Below, piece by piece: positions 18,138 through 26,347 of a stretch of DNA of 40,971 nucleotides. Position 1 is the first letter of the stretch. Each line of letters begins with the position of its first letter. The translations under genes and the position numbers were made by a program. Source of the stretch: Lachnospiraceae bacterium UBA4364 (GTDB lineage Bacteria; Bacillota; Clostridia; Lachnospirales; Lachnospiraceae); the NCBI GenBank assembly GCA_002393955.1, contig DGSK01000063.1, positions 26,689-67,659 of the forward strand, given 5' to 3'. The notes under the pieces are model-generated. The model was not told the DNA's origin. It searched no databases and saw nothing but the letters and a program-made list of their open reading frames with translations.

Positions 18138-20780
18138 ATGATGGATGGGATTAGTATGAAGAAGAATGGTAGTAGATTATTATTCTGTATTTTGGCTGCA
18201 CTTTTACCTTTGGGGATTTTTGTGTCATCTACAGCTTTATCAGGTATGCTCCCAGGACAAAAATACTGCTTTCTTTATGGCGATGCCATGATTCAGTATG
18301 TTTCTATTGCAAAGGACTTTTGGCGAAATCTGTTTGAAGGAGAGAGCTTGATTTATAGTTTTGGCAATGGAATGGGAATGCCTATAGTGGCAATTAACGC
18401 TTTTGATTCATTGAGTCCGTTCAATGTTCTGTGCTACCTCATTCCTGATCCTGATACTGCAGTATTTTGTATTGTGTGTTTAAAAATTTCATGCTCTGCA
18501 GTGTCGATGCATCTTCTGCTTAAAAAACTTCTTAAAACGGATGACTTAATTTTGGTTCTTTTATCTACTGCTTATGCATTATGTTCTTTTATGTCTTATT
18601 TCTATATAGCACTCTGTTTTACGGACATGTTGTATATCATGCCGCTTATAGTTCTGGCATTAGAACATTTTGTGAGAAACGGAAAGTGGGGGGGACTTTG
18701 TATCGTTTACGCATATAGTTTTATTGTACAGTTCTACTGCGCTTATATAATGGGGGTTTTTTCAGCTGTTATTTTTTTTACATACGCTTGGTATTTGTAT
18801 GGAAGAACATGGGTTCTTTGGAGAAAGGCAATAGTAAAGTATTTTATATGTGTTATGATCGCAGTTTTGATTGCATCACCAGTTCTACTGCCATCTAGTT
18901 ATGAGCTATTTTCAATGAGGACAGAGGATACATATATGTTGCTTTCGCATAAGCTGTACCCATGGACTTTTTTGGCTGGATTATATCCTGGACAAACACA
19001 GGATACTCATAATAGTATTCCATATATGTATTCAGGTATGCCCGCGCTGTTGCTCACAGTGGCTTTTTTTTCTGACAGAAGGAATAGTGCAAGGAAAAGA
19101 TTTTTTGCATTTGTGCCGCTAATTTTTCTTGTGCTCTGTTCGTTTGTCCCACCGCTTTATCTTTTTATACATGCATTTGATGCTCCGAATTGGTACATGT
19201 TCCGGTTTTCATGGATGCTGGATTTTTGTATGGTAATAATAGCAGCTAAAGAAATTCTTGTTATTAAAGAAAAAAAAGCAGGTACCATTAGTTTATGGAT
19301 TATCAGTGGTGTGGTGGTTTCCGGCAGCATTTTTGTTTTACTTTTGCAACGAGTTCAGGGAGTGACGACTGAAAAAACAATGACCATGTGGTGTGTTATA
19401 ATAGTGGCGTGTTTGATGCCATTATATGTGATAATCCTAAAAGAATATAATAAAAAGGTCGCTATTATCGCATTTTGGGGCCTATTGATAGCGGAACTCT
19501 TTTTTAATCTTTTTAAAGGGCAGATATTTGTGCAAGATAGGGTTATAGAAAGGTGTGTTTATGATGTAGCAAGAAGTCAAACTGCTGAAAATATTGAAAA
19601 GATTCGTCTGGAAGAAGAACTGGGGGCATCGGATTTCTTCCGTGTTAGATTCCGCAATTCAATGACTGATAATGCTTCATCAGAGTATGGATATAACGGG
19701 ATAGGCTATTATTGTTCGATTGAAAATGGAAAAGTGCGGAATTTGCTTGAAAAATACGGATATGCAACGGATACCCTGCAGGTATACGATTACGGTTCTA
19801 CTAGTCTTATGCAGATGCTATTTTCCCAGAAATATGATGTGGAATGTGGTTACTGTATTGCGGATTTATTTGAACATGGAGTATTTAAGAAGAACGACTA
19901 TGCACTCCCCATTGGATACATGGTAGATGCGGCAATGAAGGACTATCATACGGGAATGGAAAGTCCTTTTGAGGAACAAAATATGTTGGTCAGCACCATG
20001 TGCGGAGACCGGCACGAAGTGTTTGTACCATATGATGGGGAGTGTTTAGTGATCCCGGAAAATATTGAACTTATCCAGTATGATGATGGTTATAAGGTGA
20101 AACTAATAGGCGGGGCCGGCAGAGTAACATACATGATAAAACCGGAATGGGATGGATGTGTATATGCATATATGAGACGGTGGGGGCTGACATCTTCACA
20201 TGAAAACGTGCCGATTATTTATTCAGATGTTGATAGGGGAGCATCTTCAAGAATGTCAACAGTGTCTATGCCGCATATATTGCCTTTATCTATGGGGGAT
20301 GATGGTCTATATCGTTTGTATATATACATGGATGCGGGGGTGGCAAGGGCTTTTGATTATGAGGATATTTATTTTGCATGTGAAAATAAAGAGGAGCTTG
20401 AGTCCGTATATAAAGACCTCATGACAGGAGCAATGGAAGTTGTGTCGTTTAGGGACGATAGGATAGAGGGTCATATCAATGTTTCAGCTGAAAGACCTAT
20501 TCTGTTCACGAGCATTCCATATAATGAGAATTGGCAGGTTTATGTGGATGGAAATAGGGTGGATACTTTTGCGCTTTTGGATAGTGCGTTTTTAGGAATT
20601 GCGCTTGAGGAAGGGGAGCATGATCTGATGTTTGTATATAAGAGTAGATGGGTGAATATGGGGTTAATACTAGGTGCATTGGGGGTGGTATTGTTTGTTA
20701 TTTGCACATATAAAAGGAATATGTTTTTAAGTGAGGTTTGTTTTGGGAAAGGTAGAAAGGAGTTTCTGAATGGAAAGTGA
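18138..20780 (+). CDS. YfhO-family GT-C-like membrane glycosyltransferase
   Basis: An 880-residue polytopic protein. YfhO proteins are GT-C-type enzymes; in Bacillus a YfhO homologue acts with a CsbB-type partner to place GlcNAc from a lipid carrier on lipoteichoic acid outside the membrane. Here the first helix (about 13-35) leads into GQKYCFLYGDAMIQY with an Asp near 49 in the first outer loop, where GT-C enzymes keep a catalytic acid. It is followed by about 12 helices to residue 465, then an extracytoplasmic beta-rich region (about 480-845) ending in ILFTSIPYNENWQVYVDG and FVYKSRW, and a last helix. This C-terminal signature is typical of YfhO. The acceptor is unknown. It is AT-rich, follows its broken paralog by 31 bases, and overlaps the NUDIX gene by 11. 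Confidence 0.88.
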   Translation: MMDGISMKKNGSRLLFCILAALLPLGIFVSSTALSGMLPGQKYCFLYGDAMIQYVSIAKDFWRNLFEGESLIYSFGNGMGMPIVAINAFDSLSPFNVLCYLIPDPDTAVFCIVCLKISCSAVSMHLLLKKLLKTDDLILVLLSTAYALCSFMSYFYIALCFTDMLYIMPLIVLALEHFVRNGKWGGLCIVYAYSFIVQFYCAYIMGVFSAVIFFTYAWYLYGRTWVLWRKAIVKYFICVMIAVLIASPVLLPSSYELFSMRTEDTYMLLSHKLYPWTFLAGLYPGQTQDTHNSIPYMYSGMPALLLTVAFFSDRRNSARKRFFAFVPLIFLVLCSFVPPLYLFIHAFDAPNWYMFRFSWMLDFCMVIIAAKEILVIKEKKAGTISLWIISGVVVSGSIFVLLLQRVQGVTTEKTMTMWCVIIVACLMPLYVIILKEYNKKVAIIAFWGLLIAELFFNLFKGQIFVQDRVIERCVYDVARSQTAENIEKIRLEEELGASDFFRVRFRNSMTDNASSEYGYNGIGYYCSIENGKVRNLLEKYGYATDTLQVYDYGSTSLMQMLFSQKYDVECGYCIADLFEHGVFKKNDYALPIGYMVDAAMKDYHTGMESPFEEQNMLVSTMCGDRHEVFVPYDGECLVIPENIELIQYDDGYKVKLIGGAGRVTYMIKPEWDGCVYAYMRRWGLTSSHENVPIIYSDVDRGASSRMSTVSMPHILPLSMGDDGLYRLYIYMDAGVARAFDYEDIYFACENKEELESVYKDLMTGAMEVVSFRDDRIEGHINVSAERPILFTSIPYNENWQVYVDGNRVDTFALLDSAFLGIALEEGEHDLMFVYKSRWVNMGLILGALGVVLFVICTYKRNMFLSEVCFGKGRKEFLNGK

Positions 20781-21363
20781 TGATCATGAATTGATTCGGC
20801 AGAATGATCAGGAAAATATGCGTACGGAGAGACTTGAAAGGGTGGAAATAGCCAGAGGGGCTATTCTCACGTACTGCCACGATAAGATAAAGGCACCTAA
20901 CGGCCATATCTGCGAATATGATTTTATAAAGCATCAGGGGGCGGCAGCTATTCTTCCTGTGCTGGATGATGGAAGATTGCTGCTGGTAAGGCAGTATCGG
21001 AACGCTCTGGACAGATTTACATTAGAGATACCTGCCGGAGGACTTGATGGACCGGATGAACCCACTAAGGATGCTGCAGTCAGGGAGCTTGCCGAGGAGA
21101 CCGGATACACTTCCGATAAGGTTTCTTTCCTGATCTCAATCTACCCCACAGTAGCTTATGGAAATGAAAAGATAGATATATATCTGGCAGAAGACCTGAA
21201 AAAAGGCGAAAGAAATCTTGATGAGGATGAATTCATCAATGTGGAGGCCTGGAGTATAGCTGAGCTTTCAAAGCTTATTTTTGTGGGGAAGCTTCAAGAT
21301 GCCAAGACAATAGCTGCGGTAATGGCATATAGCTATAAAGTGTGTGATCAGGACAAAAGATGA
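20770..21363 (+). CDS. NUDIX hydrolase, ADP-ribose pyrophosphatase type
   Basis: A 197-residue cytosolic hydrolase with a complete NUDIX box: G-x5-E-x7-RELAEETGY inside GLDGPDEPTKDAAVRELAEE (about residues 94-116), which binds the metal and catalyses pyrophosphate cleavage. The preceding VRQYRNALDRFTLEIPAGG is characteristic of the ADP-ribose pyrophosphatase (NudF) subgroup. Its ATG lies inside the last codons of the YfhO gene (11-base overlap, different frame) with GGAG upstream, suggesting translational coupling. It converges on the YidC-sulfatase gene with only 15 bases between stops and no clear terminator. In base composition it resembles the housekeeping genes more than the AT-rich YfhO pair. 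Confidence 0.93.
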   Translation: MESDDHELIRQNDQENMRTERLERVEIARGAILTYCHDKIKAPNGHICEYDFIKHQGAAAILPVLDDGRLLLVRQYRNALDRFTLEIPAGGLDGPDEPTKDAAVRELAEETGYTSDKVSFLISIYPTVAYGNEKIDIYLAEDLKKGERNLDEDEFINVEAWSIAELSKLIFVGKLQDAKTIAAVMAYSYKVCDQDKR

Positions 21364-21378
21364 CGCAATACAGGCACA

Positions 21379-24003
21379 TCAATCATTTGGATATCCTGAA
21401 TTATAGCTCCAGTTCTGTTCGTCATAGATATTGTCATGCACATGCAGGATGAGAGATTCTTCTATAGGAAAGCAGTTTGTAAAGGGAGAACCGTGTTTAA
21501 TTTCCATATATGGTATATCCACTTCATCGTATTTTTGTTCCATACTCAGTGGCGATAGTGTATACGGGTTGATAGGCGCCGTGACTACGCCGTCTGTTGC
21601 AAGACAGGGAACGTCAGCATTTGTCATAAAACTGTAATCCACGTTAAAGCCTTCGGAATTAAAATCTTTGACCATGAGCTGAGGGTTGATTGACTCAATA
21701 TCTATCGTAAAGTTGTTTAGCTCAGCCCTGGTGCTGTCGTTGAGCGTGCTTAGTAATTGAGGATCAAGATCAAGCTTATAAAGCATATAATCAAAATTAT
21801 TCAGTGATTTTCCGTGGTCAGCGACAATTATTATTCTGGTATTGTCCCAAACTCCCTCTTGTTTTAAATAATCAAAATAATCTGCCAGGCGCAGGAATGC
21901 AGCCATGTTAATGTGGTAGTGTGCGAAAGAAAATGATGTGTCGAAGTCTTCTCTGCCGACAAAAGATATGGTCTGGTCTCCAAGAGTAAGAGACGTGGGA
22001 GGAGTTTCATTATAGCCGGTAATGGGAGCACATACGTCATAGTCGGAAGACGACAAAAGGGCAGGTTCATGTGTGGTGTTATTATACAGAATTATAAAAT
22101 TATTTTCTTCAGAATCACTCACATCACTTACGGAAGATAAACTCTTTAAGACCGAGTTTGCCTCAATGAAGGAACTCGGTGGGAGAAATCCTTCGGCATT
22201 AAGGTAGCGCCCCTCATCATATATGCAGTTATTAAATACTGCAGGGGTACTTCTGTAGAGTGAAAAAAATACTGTATTTCTTTCTAGCAGGTGTGTCGCA
22301 ATCGCTTTTTCTTCTTCTGAAGCAAAATAACCATCCATCAGGAATGCATTTACATTTGGAATGTCATCATAGATACTTACATCACCGGGGGTCTGGTAAT
22401 TGGCTAACGGAGGGTCTATTACGGTAACATTAAAACCTGATTCGCTGAAGACAGCAGGCATGACCCTGAGTGCTTCATTGGTTTTAGCGATAAGTGATTC
22501 GTCTGCGCGAGCATTCATTTCAAAAGGAGTGTATTCATAGCCTCCCATAAGGGATGGCATGGCTACCGGTGTCTGAATGCCGAAAGAAACCGTATTGGGA
22601 TACCAGGTGAAGCCGTCGAAAGACTGGTATAATTCCGGCTTTTCTGCAAAGAAGAAAGGAAGATAATTGTTGATTGCACGGTCAAGTCCAATGACGATTA
22701 TATTTTTTCCGTTTCTTGACAGGGGAATGTTGGCGCTATTTTGCTGATATTCGCTGTCAGGATGGCTTTTGTACCACGCACTGCTTTTTTCATGTATATT
22801 TATCGCATCGCGTAAAAAGAATATGATAGAAATAACCGGAAGTACAGCTGCAATGGAAAATATAAATCTGGGATATTTCTTCCATAACAGTACGGTCAAC
22901 AGTGGAACGACAAACATGACTAGAGTATTACGGATCATGTAGCTGATGTCGAGCATAACCGGGGTACCTACAAATGTGAGGGCATTTGTCAGGCTGCTTC
23001 CGGTATATGGAAAGCAGTAATAACCGATCAGCAGACAGGCGGACAAAGCCAGAAGAAAACCGGTATACAGCGCTCTTTTGCGGCGAGGGAGCATAAGCTG
23101 TATGACAGTTCCCCAGAATAGAAAGAGGCCTCCATATACCTGTAATGCATAAAGAACATAATGAAGAGGAGTTGTGTTAACGCCTACATTAACCATTTCA
23201 GTCACAGATGAATTAACGACATCTGCCGGTATGATACCGCCGAGAAGCAGTGTCAGTTCTGCCAGCAGTAAATACGTTATGATGCCGGATCCTTTGTCAG
23301 CCTGCTGCGATGAATGTACAGGCTTTGTCTGCGTCTTATGAGATAACACAATATTTTTTATTAAGGAAAAGAGGTTATTTGCAGTCCAGTAGAGCAACAG
23401 CCCGGATGGTGACTGATAGAGCAGAACCAGGAATACAAGGGCTATGGCATATGAGCGTAATTTATCTTTTAAAGGCAGTTCTTTTGAATAAACATATACA
23501 GAAAGACAGTTGATAGCTGTCATTATTATCGGGAGCAGATGGACCGCATTCTGTGAGGACAGTACAAGAAGCCCGTCAGGCATGGAAAGGTCGGATATCA
23601 TGAGAAACGGTGTTCCGGACAGAGTACTGAGACCGGAAAAAAAATGATATGCGGCGATAAAAAAAGGAATCTGCAGACAGAGGGGAAAGATACTGTATAT
23701 AGCCATTATGGGACGATAGTTCATTTCCCGGTAATAGCTGTTTAATATGAAAAAACGTTCGTCTTTTGCAAAAGCTTTACGGATATGCTTAAGCCAGACT
23801 GACAAATCTTTCTGACGTTTTGATTCTTCTGCGCTTAAAGCATCAGCACGCAGGTATAATGGCAATAAAAGAGTGTTTACAACTAAACTCACCGCAAGAA
23901 TGGCAAAGCCGGCGTTATGAAGCAGACGGTAAGAGCAGGTATATATTATTTCTATCAGCAGTTCCAGTGGCGTGATTATGATGTTATAAAGGATTTGCAG
24001 CAT
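21379..24003 (-). CDS. YidC/Oxa1 domain fused to a sulfatase/LtaS-like ectodomain
   Basis: An 874-residue fusion. Residues 1-220 are a YidC/Oxa1 domain: helices near 30-50, 100-125, 155-172 and 185-205, a charged cytoplasmic loop at 55-95, and the hallmark SGLLLYWTANNLFSLIKN at 200-217. About five more helices follow (240-400). Residues 432-874 are an alkaline-phosphatase-superfamily domain with VIGLDRAINNYLPF (Asp441, metal), QTPVAMPSLMGGYEYTP (Thr478, possible nucleophile), NNTTHEPALL (His645) and IIIVADHGKS (Asp729-His730). LtaS and phosphoethanolamine transferases share this layout. The groove Arg of Bacillus SpoIIIJ (ILIRLLILPL) is Asn43 here (LVVNTLLLPL). ATG 24003 follows GGAAAG. It probably modifies a surface polymer (inference). 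Confidence 0.85.
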   Translation of the reverse strand: MLQILYNIIITPLELLIEIIYTCSYRLLHNAGFAILAVSLVVNTLLLPLYLRADALSAEESKRQKDLSVWLKHIRKAFAKDERFFILNSYYREMNYRPIMAIYSIFPLCLQIPFFIAAYHFFSGLSTLSGTPFLMISDLSMPDGLLVLSSQNAVHLLPIIMTAINCLSVYVYSKELPLKDKLRSYAIALVFLVLLYQSPSGLLLYWTANNLFSLIKNIVLSHKTQTKPVHSSQQADKGSGIITYLLLAELTLLLGGIIPADVVNSSVTEMVNVGVNTTPLHYVLYALQVYGGLFLFWGTVIQLMLPRRKRALYTGFLLALSACLLIGYYCFPYTGSSLTNALTFVGTPVMLDISYMIRNTLVMFVVPLLTVLLWKKYPRFIFSIAAVLPVISIIFFLRDAINIHEKSSAWYKSHPDSEYQQNSANIPLSRNGKNIIVIGLDRAINNYLPFFFAEKPELYQSFDGFTWYPNTVSFGIQTPVAMPSLMGGYEYTPFEMNARADESLIAKTNEALRVMPAVFSESGFNVTVIDPPLANYQTPGDVSIYDDIPNVNAFLMDGYFASEEEKAIATHLLERNTVFFSLYRSTPAVFNNCIYDEGRYLNAEGFLPPSSFIEANSVLKSLSSVSDVSDSEENNFIILYNNTTHEPALLSSSDYDVCAPITGYNETPPTSLTLGDQTISFVGREDFDTSFSFAHYHINMAAFLRLADYFDYLKQEGVWDNTRIIIVADHGKSLNNFDYMLYKLDLDPQLLSTLNDSTRAELNNFTIDIESINPQLMVKDFNSEGFNVDYSFMTNADVPCLATDGVVTAPINPYTLSPLSMEQKYDEVDIPYMEIKHGSPFTNCFPIEESLILHVHDNIYDEQNWSYNSGYPND

Positions 24004-24079
24004 TTTCTTTCCGGGCCAATCTTTTTGCTAACTTGAATATTTATTTTTACTTGGCAACTGCCTGTACAGTGCGATTTTA

Positions 24080-24088
24080 ATTATAACA
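24080..24088 (-). promoter_or_regulatory. Extended -10 for the YidC-sulfatase gene
   Basis: On the minus strand this reads TGT TATAAT, a perfect -10 with the TGn extension, about 80 bases before the ATG at 24003. The -35 is poor, as is usual for extended -10 promoters. Confidence 0.55.
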
Positions 24089-24130
24089 TAGAATGACCGG
24101 TGTTTTAAGGTAATTGAAATCTTGTAGCAT

Positions 24131-24139
24131 TTATCCACA
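24131..24139 (+). other. DnaA-box-like 9-mer
   Basis: TTATCCACA matches the DnaA box consensus exactly, but it is single and could occur by chance in a 41 kb window. No origin features accompany it. Confidence 0.25.
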
Positions 24140-24335
24140 AAGGGTTAGCGAAAATGGCTTGTTCTTTTGTGAAATATGCTGAAAAAAAGCATCAAAAACT
24201 CTCTTTTTGACCTTTTTAGTCAAAGGAAAATTTAATTTTTTTCAAGATGTGGTGTACATAAAAATATTATTTCCGAGATGTTGTGTTAACCGAAAAAATG
24301 GACTTTTTTTGCCCGAAAAACCCTTGAAAAACGGT

Positions 24336-24364
24336 TTGATTTTGGAAAATTTCGTCTTTATAAT
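24336..24364 (+). promoter_or_regulatory. Promoter of xerD
   Basis: TTGATT (24336-24341), a 17-base spacer, then a perfect TATAAT (24359-24364). The predicted transcript starts near 24371, leaving an 80-base leader. Confidence 0.7.
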
Positions 24365-24451
24365 TTAGCTTGAACAGAAAAACAATGCTTGAAAAACAAA
24401 GCCCTATCGGGTTTACGAAAAGAGCAAAAAAAGACAGGACGGTAACATAAG

Positions 24452-25342
24452 ATGACAGTAGAAAGTATTTTGGATGAGTTCATAAGCTACATGGGGGAAG
24501 TAAAGAAGACCTCCAGCAACACGGAAATGTCATACAAGAGGGATCTGCACAAGTTCAGTGCGTATCTTTTAGCTCATGGCATTGATGATGTTACTGATGT
24601 GACACTTACGACACTTCAGGGTTATGTGCTTGATATGGAAAAGAATCACTTTGCGGCGGCAACTGTTTCAAGAAACATAGCTTCCATAAAAGCGTTTTAT
24701 CATTTTCTTTTCCGTAATCATTATATCCAGGATGACCCTTCGGATGGACTGAAGGCACCGCATATAGAGAAGAAGATACCGGAGATTCTTACTACTGATG
24801 AGGTAAACCGTCTTCTCGACCAGCCCAGAGGCAGTGCGCCCAAGGATCTCAGGGACAGGGCTATGCTTGAGCTTCTGTATGCTACCGGGATCAGGGTTTC
24901 TGAGCTGATAAATCTTAAGGTTACAGATGTAAACCTTCAGGTATGCTATATCATGTGCCGGGATGCAAGGAAGGAGAGGGTGATACCTTTTGGTGCCCCT
25001 GCTAAACGTGCGCTTACGGATTATCTTAAGAATGCAAGACCGGTAATGGTGGCAGATCAGGACTGCGATGTGCTTTTCACTAACTGCTCAGGACAGCCCA
25101 TGAGCCGTCAGGGATTCTGGAAGCTTGTAAAGTATTACGCAAAGAAAGCCGGGATCACATCTGACATAACACCTCATACCCTGCGTCATTCCTTTGCTGC
25201 GCACCTTGTTGAGAATGGTGCAGACCTCCGCAGCGTACAGGAGATGCTTGGACATTCCGATATCTCTACCACTCAGGTTTATGCGAATATGTCCCAGAAC
25301 AAGCTCAGGGAGGTTTATGCCAAGAATTTCCCCAGGGGATGA
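24452..25342 (+). CDS. xerD: Tyrosine site-specific recombinase XerD/XerC
   Basis: Resolves chromosome dimers by strand exchange at dif. The 296-residue protein has an N-terminal SAM-like core-binding domain (1-100) and a catalytic domain with all expected residues: Arg148 (ATGIRVSEL), Lys174 (DARKERVIPF), His242 and Arg245 (HTLRHSFAAHL), His268 (LGHSDISTTQ) and the nucleophile Tyr277 (VYANM). Length and motifs match housekeeping XerD rather than a phage integrase. No dif site, phage genes or att repeats were found nearby, though a vapBC module follows. It has its own promoter and a terminator (25405-25430), so it is probably monocistronic. Telling XerD from XerC needs a tree. Confidence 0.93.
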   Translation: MTVESILDEFISYMGEVKKTSSNTEMSYKRDLHKFSAYLLAHGIDDVTDVTLTTLQGYVLDMEKNHFAAATVSRNIASIKAFYHFLFRNHYIQDDPSDGLKAPHIEKKIPEILTTDEVNRLLDQPRGSAPKDLRDRAMLELLYATGIRVSELINLKVTDVNLQVCYIMCRDARKERVIPFGAPAKRALTDYLKNARPVMVADQDCDVLFTNCSGQPMSRQGFWKLVKYYAKKAGITSDITPHTLRHSFAAHLVENGADLRSVQEMLGHSDISTTQVYANMSQNKLREVYAKNFPRG

Positions 25343-25404
25343 TGTGATATTTTAAGAAATGAATTAAACAAATAGATAAATGCTATTAAATTTAAAAGAA
25401 TGTG

Positions 25405-25430
25405 AGGGCGTGGCTTTAGTCACGCCCTTT
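25405..25430 (+). terminator. Rho-independent terminator after xerD
   Basis: AGGGCGTG / CACGCCCT, an eight-base GC-rich stem with an eight-base loop, followed by TT and preceded by A-rich sequence. It lies 62 bases past the xerD stop. Confidence 0.8.
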
Positions 25431-25475
25431 CAATTGCTGAGAGTCCATTCAGGGTTTTGACAAAAGATTAAAATA

Positions 25476-25504
25476 TTGACACGTAATATATCATGATATA
25501 TTAT
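25476..25504 (+). promoter_or_regulatory. Promoter of vapBC
   Basis: Consensus TTGACA (25476-25481), a 17-base spacer and TATTAT (25499-25504), with the vapB start 26 bases after the -10. A second TTGACA at 25457-25462 lacks a well-spaced -10. Confidence 0.8.
25484..25503. promoter_or_regulatory. VapB(C) operator palindrome
   Basis: A perfect 20-base palindrome made of half-site TAATATATCA and its reverse complement. It fills the promoter spacer and covers most of the -10. Type II antitoxins autorepress through such sites, so binding of VapB or VapBC here would block the promoter. Confidence 0.75.
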
Positions 25505-25529
25505 GTTAGATATAAAGGAGGCAAACACT

Positions 25530-25775
25530 ATGGAAGCAGTAGCGTTACATACAACCAAACCTTTTATGTCCGGACGCAGTCAGGCAATAAGGATTCCTAA
25601 AGAATACCAGTTTGAGGATACAGAGGTTATAATTAACAGGGTAGGTGATTCGCTTGTAATCACGCCGAAAGCATCATTGAAAGATGCGTTTTATACAGGC
25701 CTTTCAATACTCTCCGATGACTTCTTTGCAGATGGCAGACCGGAAGAAGTATCAGGTACAAGGGTGGAATTGTGA
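25530..25775 (+). CDS. vapB: VapB-type antitoxin (AbrB/SpoVT fold)
   Basis: Antitoxin of a type II module; it binds and neutralises the VapC RNase and represses the operon. The 81-residue protein has the swapped-hairpin AbrB N-terminus (KPFMSGRSQAIRIPKEYQF near 11-29, then VIINRVGDSLVITPK), and an acidic C-terminal tail (about 50-81) that would wrap the toxin. ATG 25530 is chosen because AAAGGAGG (25514-25521) is ideally spaced. The frame extends to 25503, but that would start inside the -10 region. Its stop overlaps or abuts the toxin start, as is usual. Confidence 0.92.
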   Translation: MEAVALHTTKPFMSGRSQAIRIPKEYQFEDTEVIINRVGDSLVITPKASLKDAFYTGLSILSDDFFADGRPEEVSGTRVEL

Positions 25776-25777
25776 TT

Positions 25778-26197
25778 ATGTACATGCTTGATACCAATAT
25801 ACTTATTTTTTGTCTTAGGCACCCGGACTCTAAGTGTACAGAAACACTTGCGTCGCATATAGGTCACGATGTATGCATTTCTGTTGTAACATATGCGGAA
25901 CTTGAATATGGTATAATGAACAGTAAATATCCGGATAGGAACAGAGAGGCTATAAACAGGATTTTGGCGGGAATCCCTATTTTGGATTTTGATACGAAAG
26001 CAGCGGTTCATTTCGGTAGGATCCTTGCCGAACTTAAGCAGAAAAAAAAAGAAAAGCAGAATCAGGACAGGGATAAGATGATAGCTGCACATGCAAGGTC
26101 AAAAGGATACACGCTTGTTACCGATAACACAAAGGATTTTGTGGATATAGATAATCTTAAGTTGGACAACTGGAGAGAAGCGGGAGATCTTGATTAA
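25778..26197 (+). CDS. vapC: VapC-type PIN-domain toxin ribonuclease
   Basis: A PIN-domain endoribonuclease that cleaves tRNA or rRNA when its antitoxin is lost. The 139-residue protein begins MYMLDTNILIF, with the first metal Asp at residue 6. It has the expected Glu in TYAELEYG (about 41-48), an Asp in the RDKMIAAHARSKG helix and the final Asp in TLVTDNTKDF. All four acidic positions are present, so it looks active. ATG 25778 has GGGTGGA nine bases upstream; GTG 25772 would overlap the vapB stop by four bases and is a credible alternative. A lysine-rich insertion (KQKKKEKQ) precedes the third acidic residue. A strong terminator follows. Confidence 0.92.
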   Translation: MYMLDTNILIFCLRHPDSKCTETLASHIGHDVCISVVTYAELEYGIMNSKYPDRNREAINRILAGIPILDFDTKAAVHFGRILAELKQKKKEKQNQDRDKMIAAHARSKGYTLVTDNTKDFVDIDNLKLDNWREAGDLD

Positions 26198-26239
26198 TAA
26201 TTATTAGCAGGTTTTAATAGAATCACTGGAATTGTATAC

Positions 26240-26267
26240 AAAGTGGGGATTTAGTCCCCACTTTTTT
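26240..26267 (+). terminator. Rho-independent terminator after vapBC
   Basis: AAAGTGGGGA / TCCCCACTTT, a ten-base stem with a five-base loop, running into six Ts. It sits 42 bases past the vapC stop. Confidence 0.9.
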
Positions 26268-26347
26268 GTGGAGAAATGGCGTATGATTTGATACAATTAA
26301 TAATCGGTTGTGGAATTAGATAAAGTAATTATGAAAGGCAAAAAGCA

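Larger units (their letters stand above)
24004..24451. other. Divergent intergenic region between the fusion gene and xerD
   Basis: 448 AT-rich bases with no convincing gene. It holds a minus-strand extended -10 (24080-24088), a DnaA-box-like 9-mer (24131-24139), and the xerD promoter (24336-24364). It also has two small hairpins: ATGCT/AGCAT at 24176-24192 and TTTGAC/GTCAAA at 24206-24224. Near-identical direct repeats GATGTGGTGT (24246-24255) and GATGTTGTGT (24277-24286) are spaced 31 bases apart. Identical CTTGAAAAAC repeats (24323-24332 and 24388-24397) flank the -10 of the xerD promoter. The predicted xerD leader is about 80 bases. Confidence 0.6.

Noticed and set aside
24131..24139. Replication origin suggested by a perfect DnaA box
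   Set aside because: Only one exact box, no cluster, and no dnaA/dnaN/gyrB genes nearby; a chance match is likely at this window size.
24452..26197. Integrated mobile element formed by a tyrosine recombinase plus vapBC
   Set aside because: The recombinase has housekeeping XerD length and sequence, and there are no attachment-site repeats, tRNA target or phage or conjugation genes.
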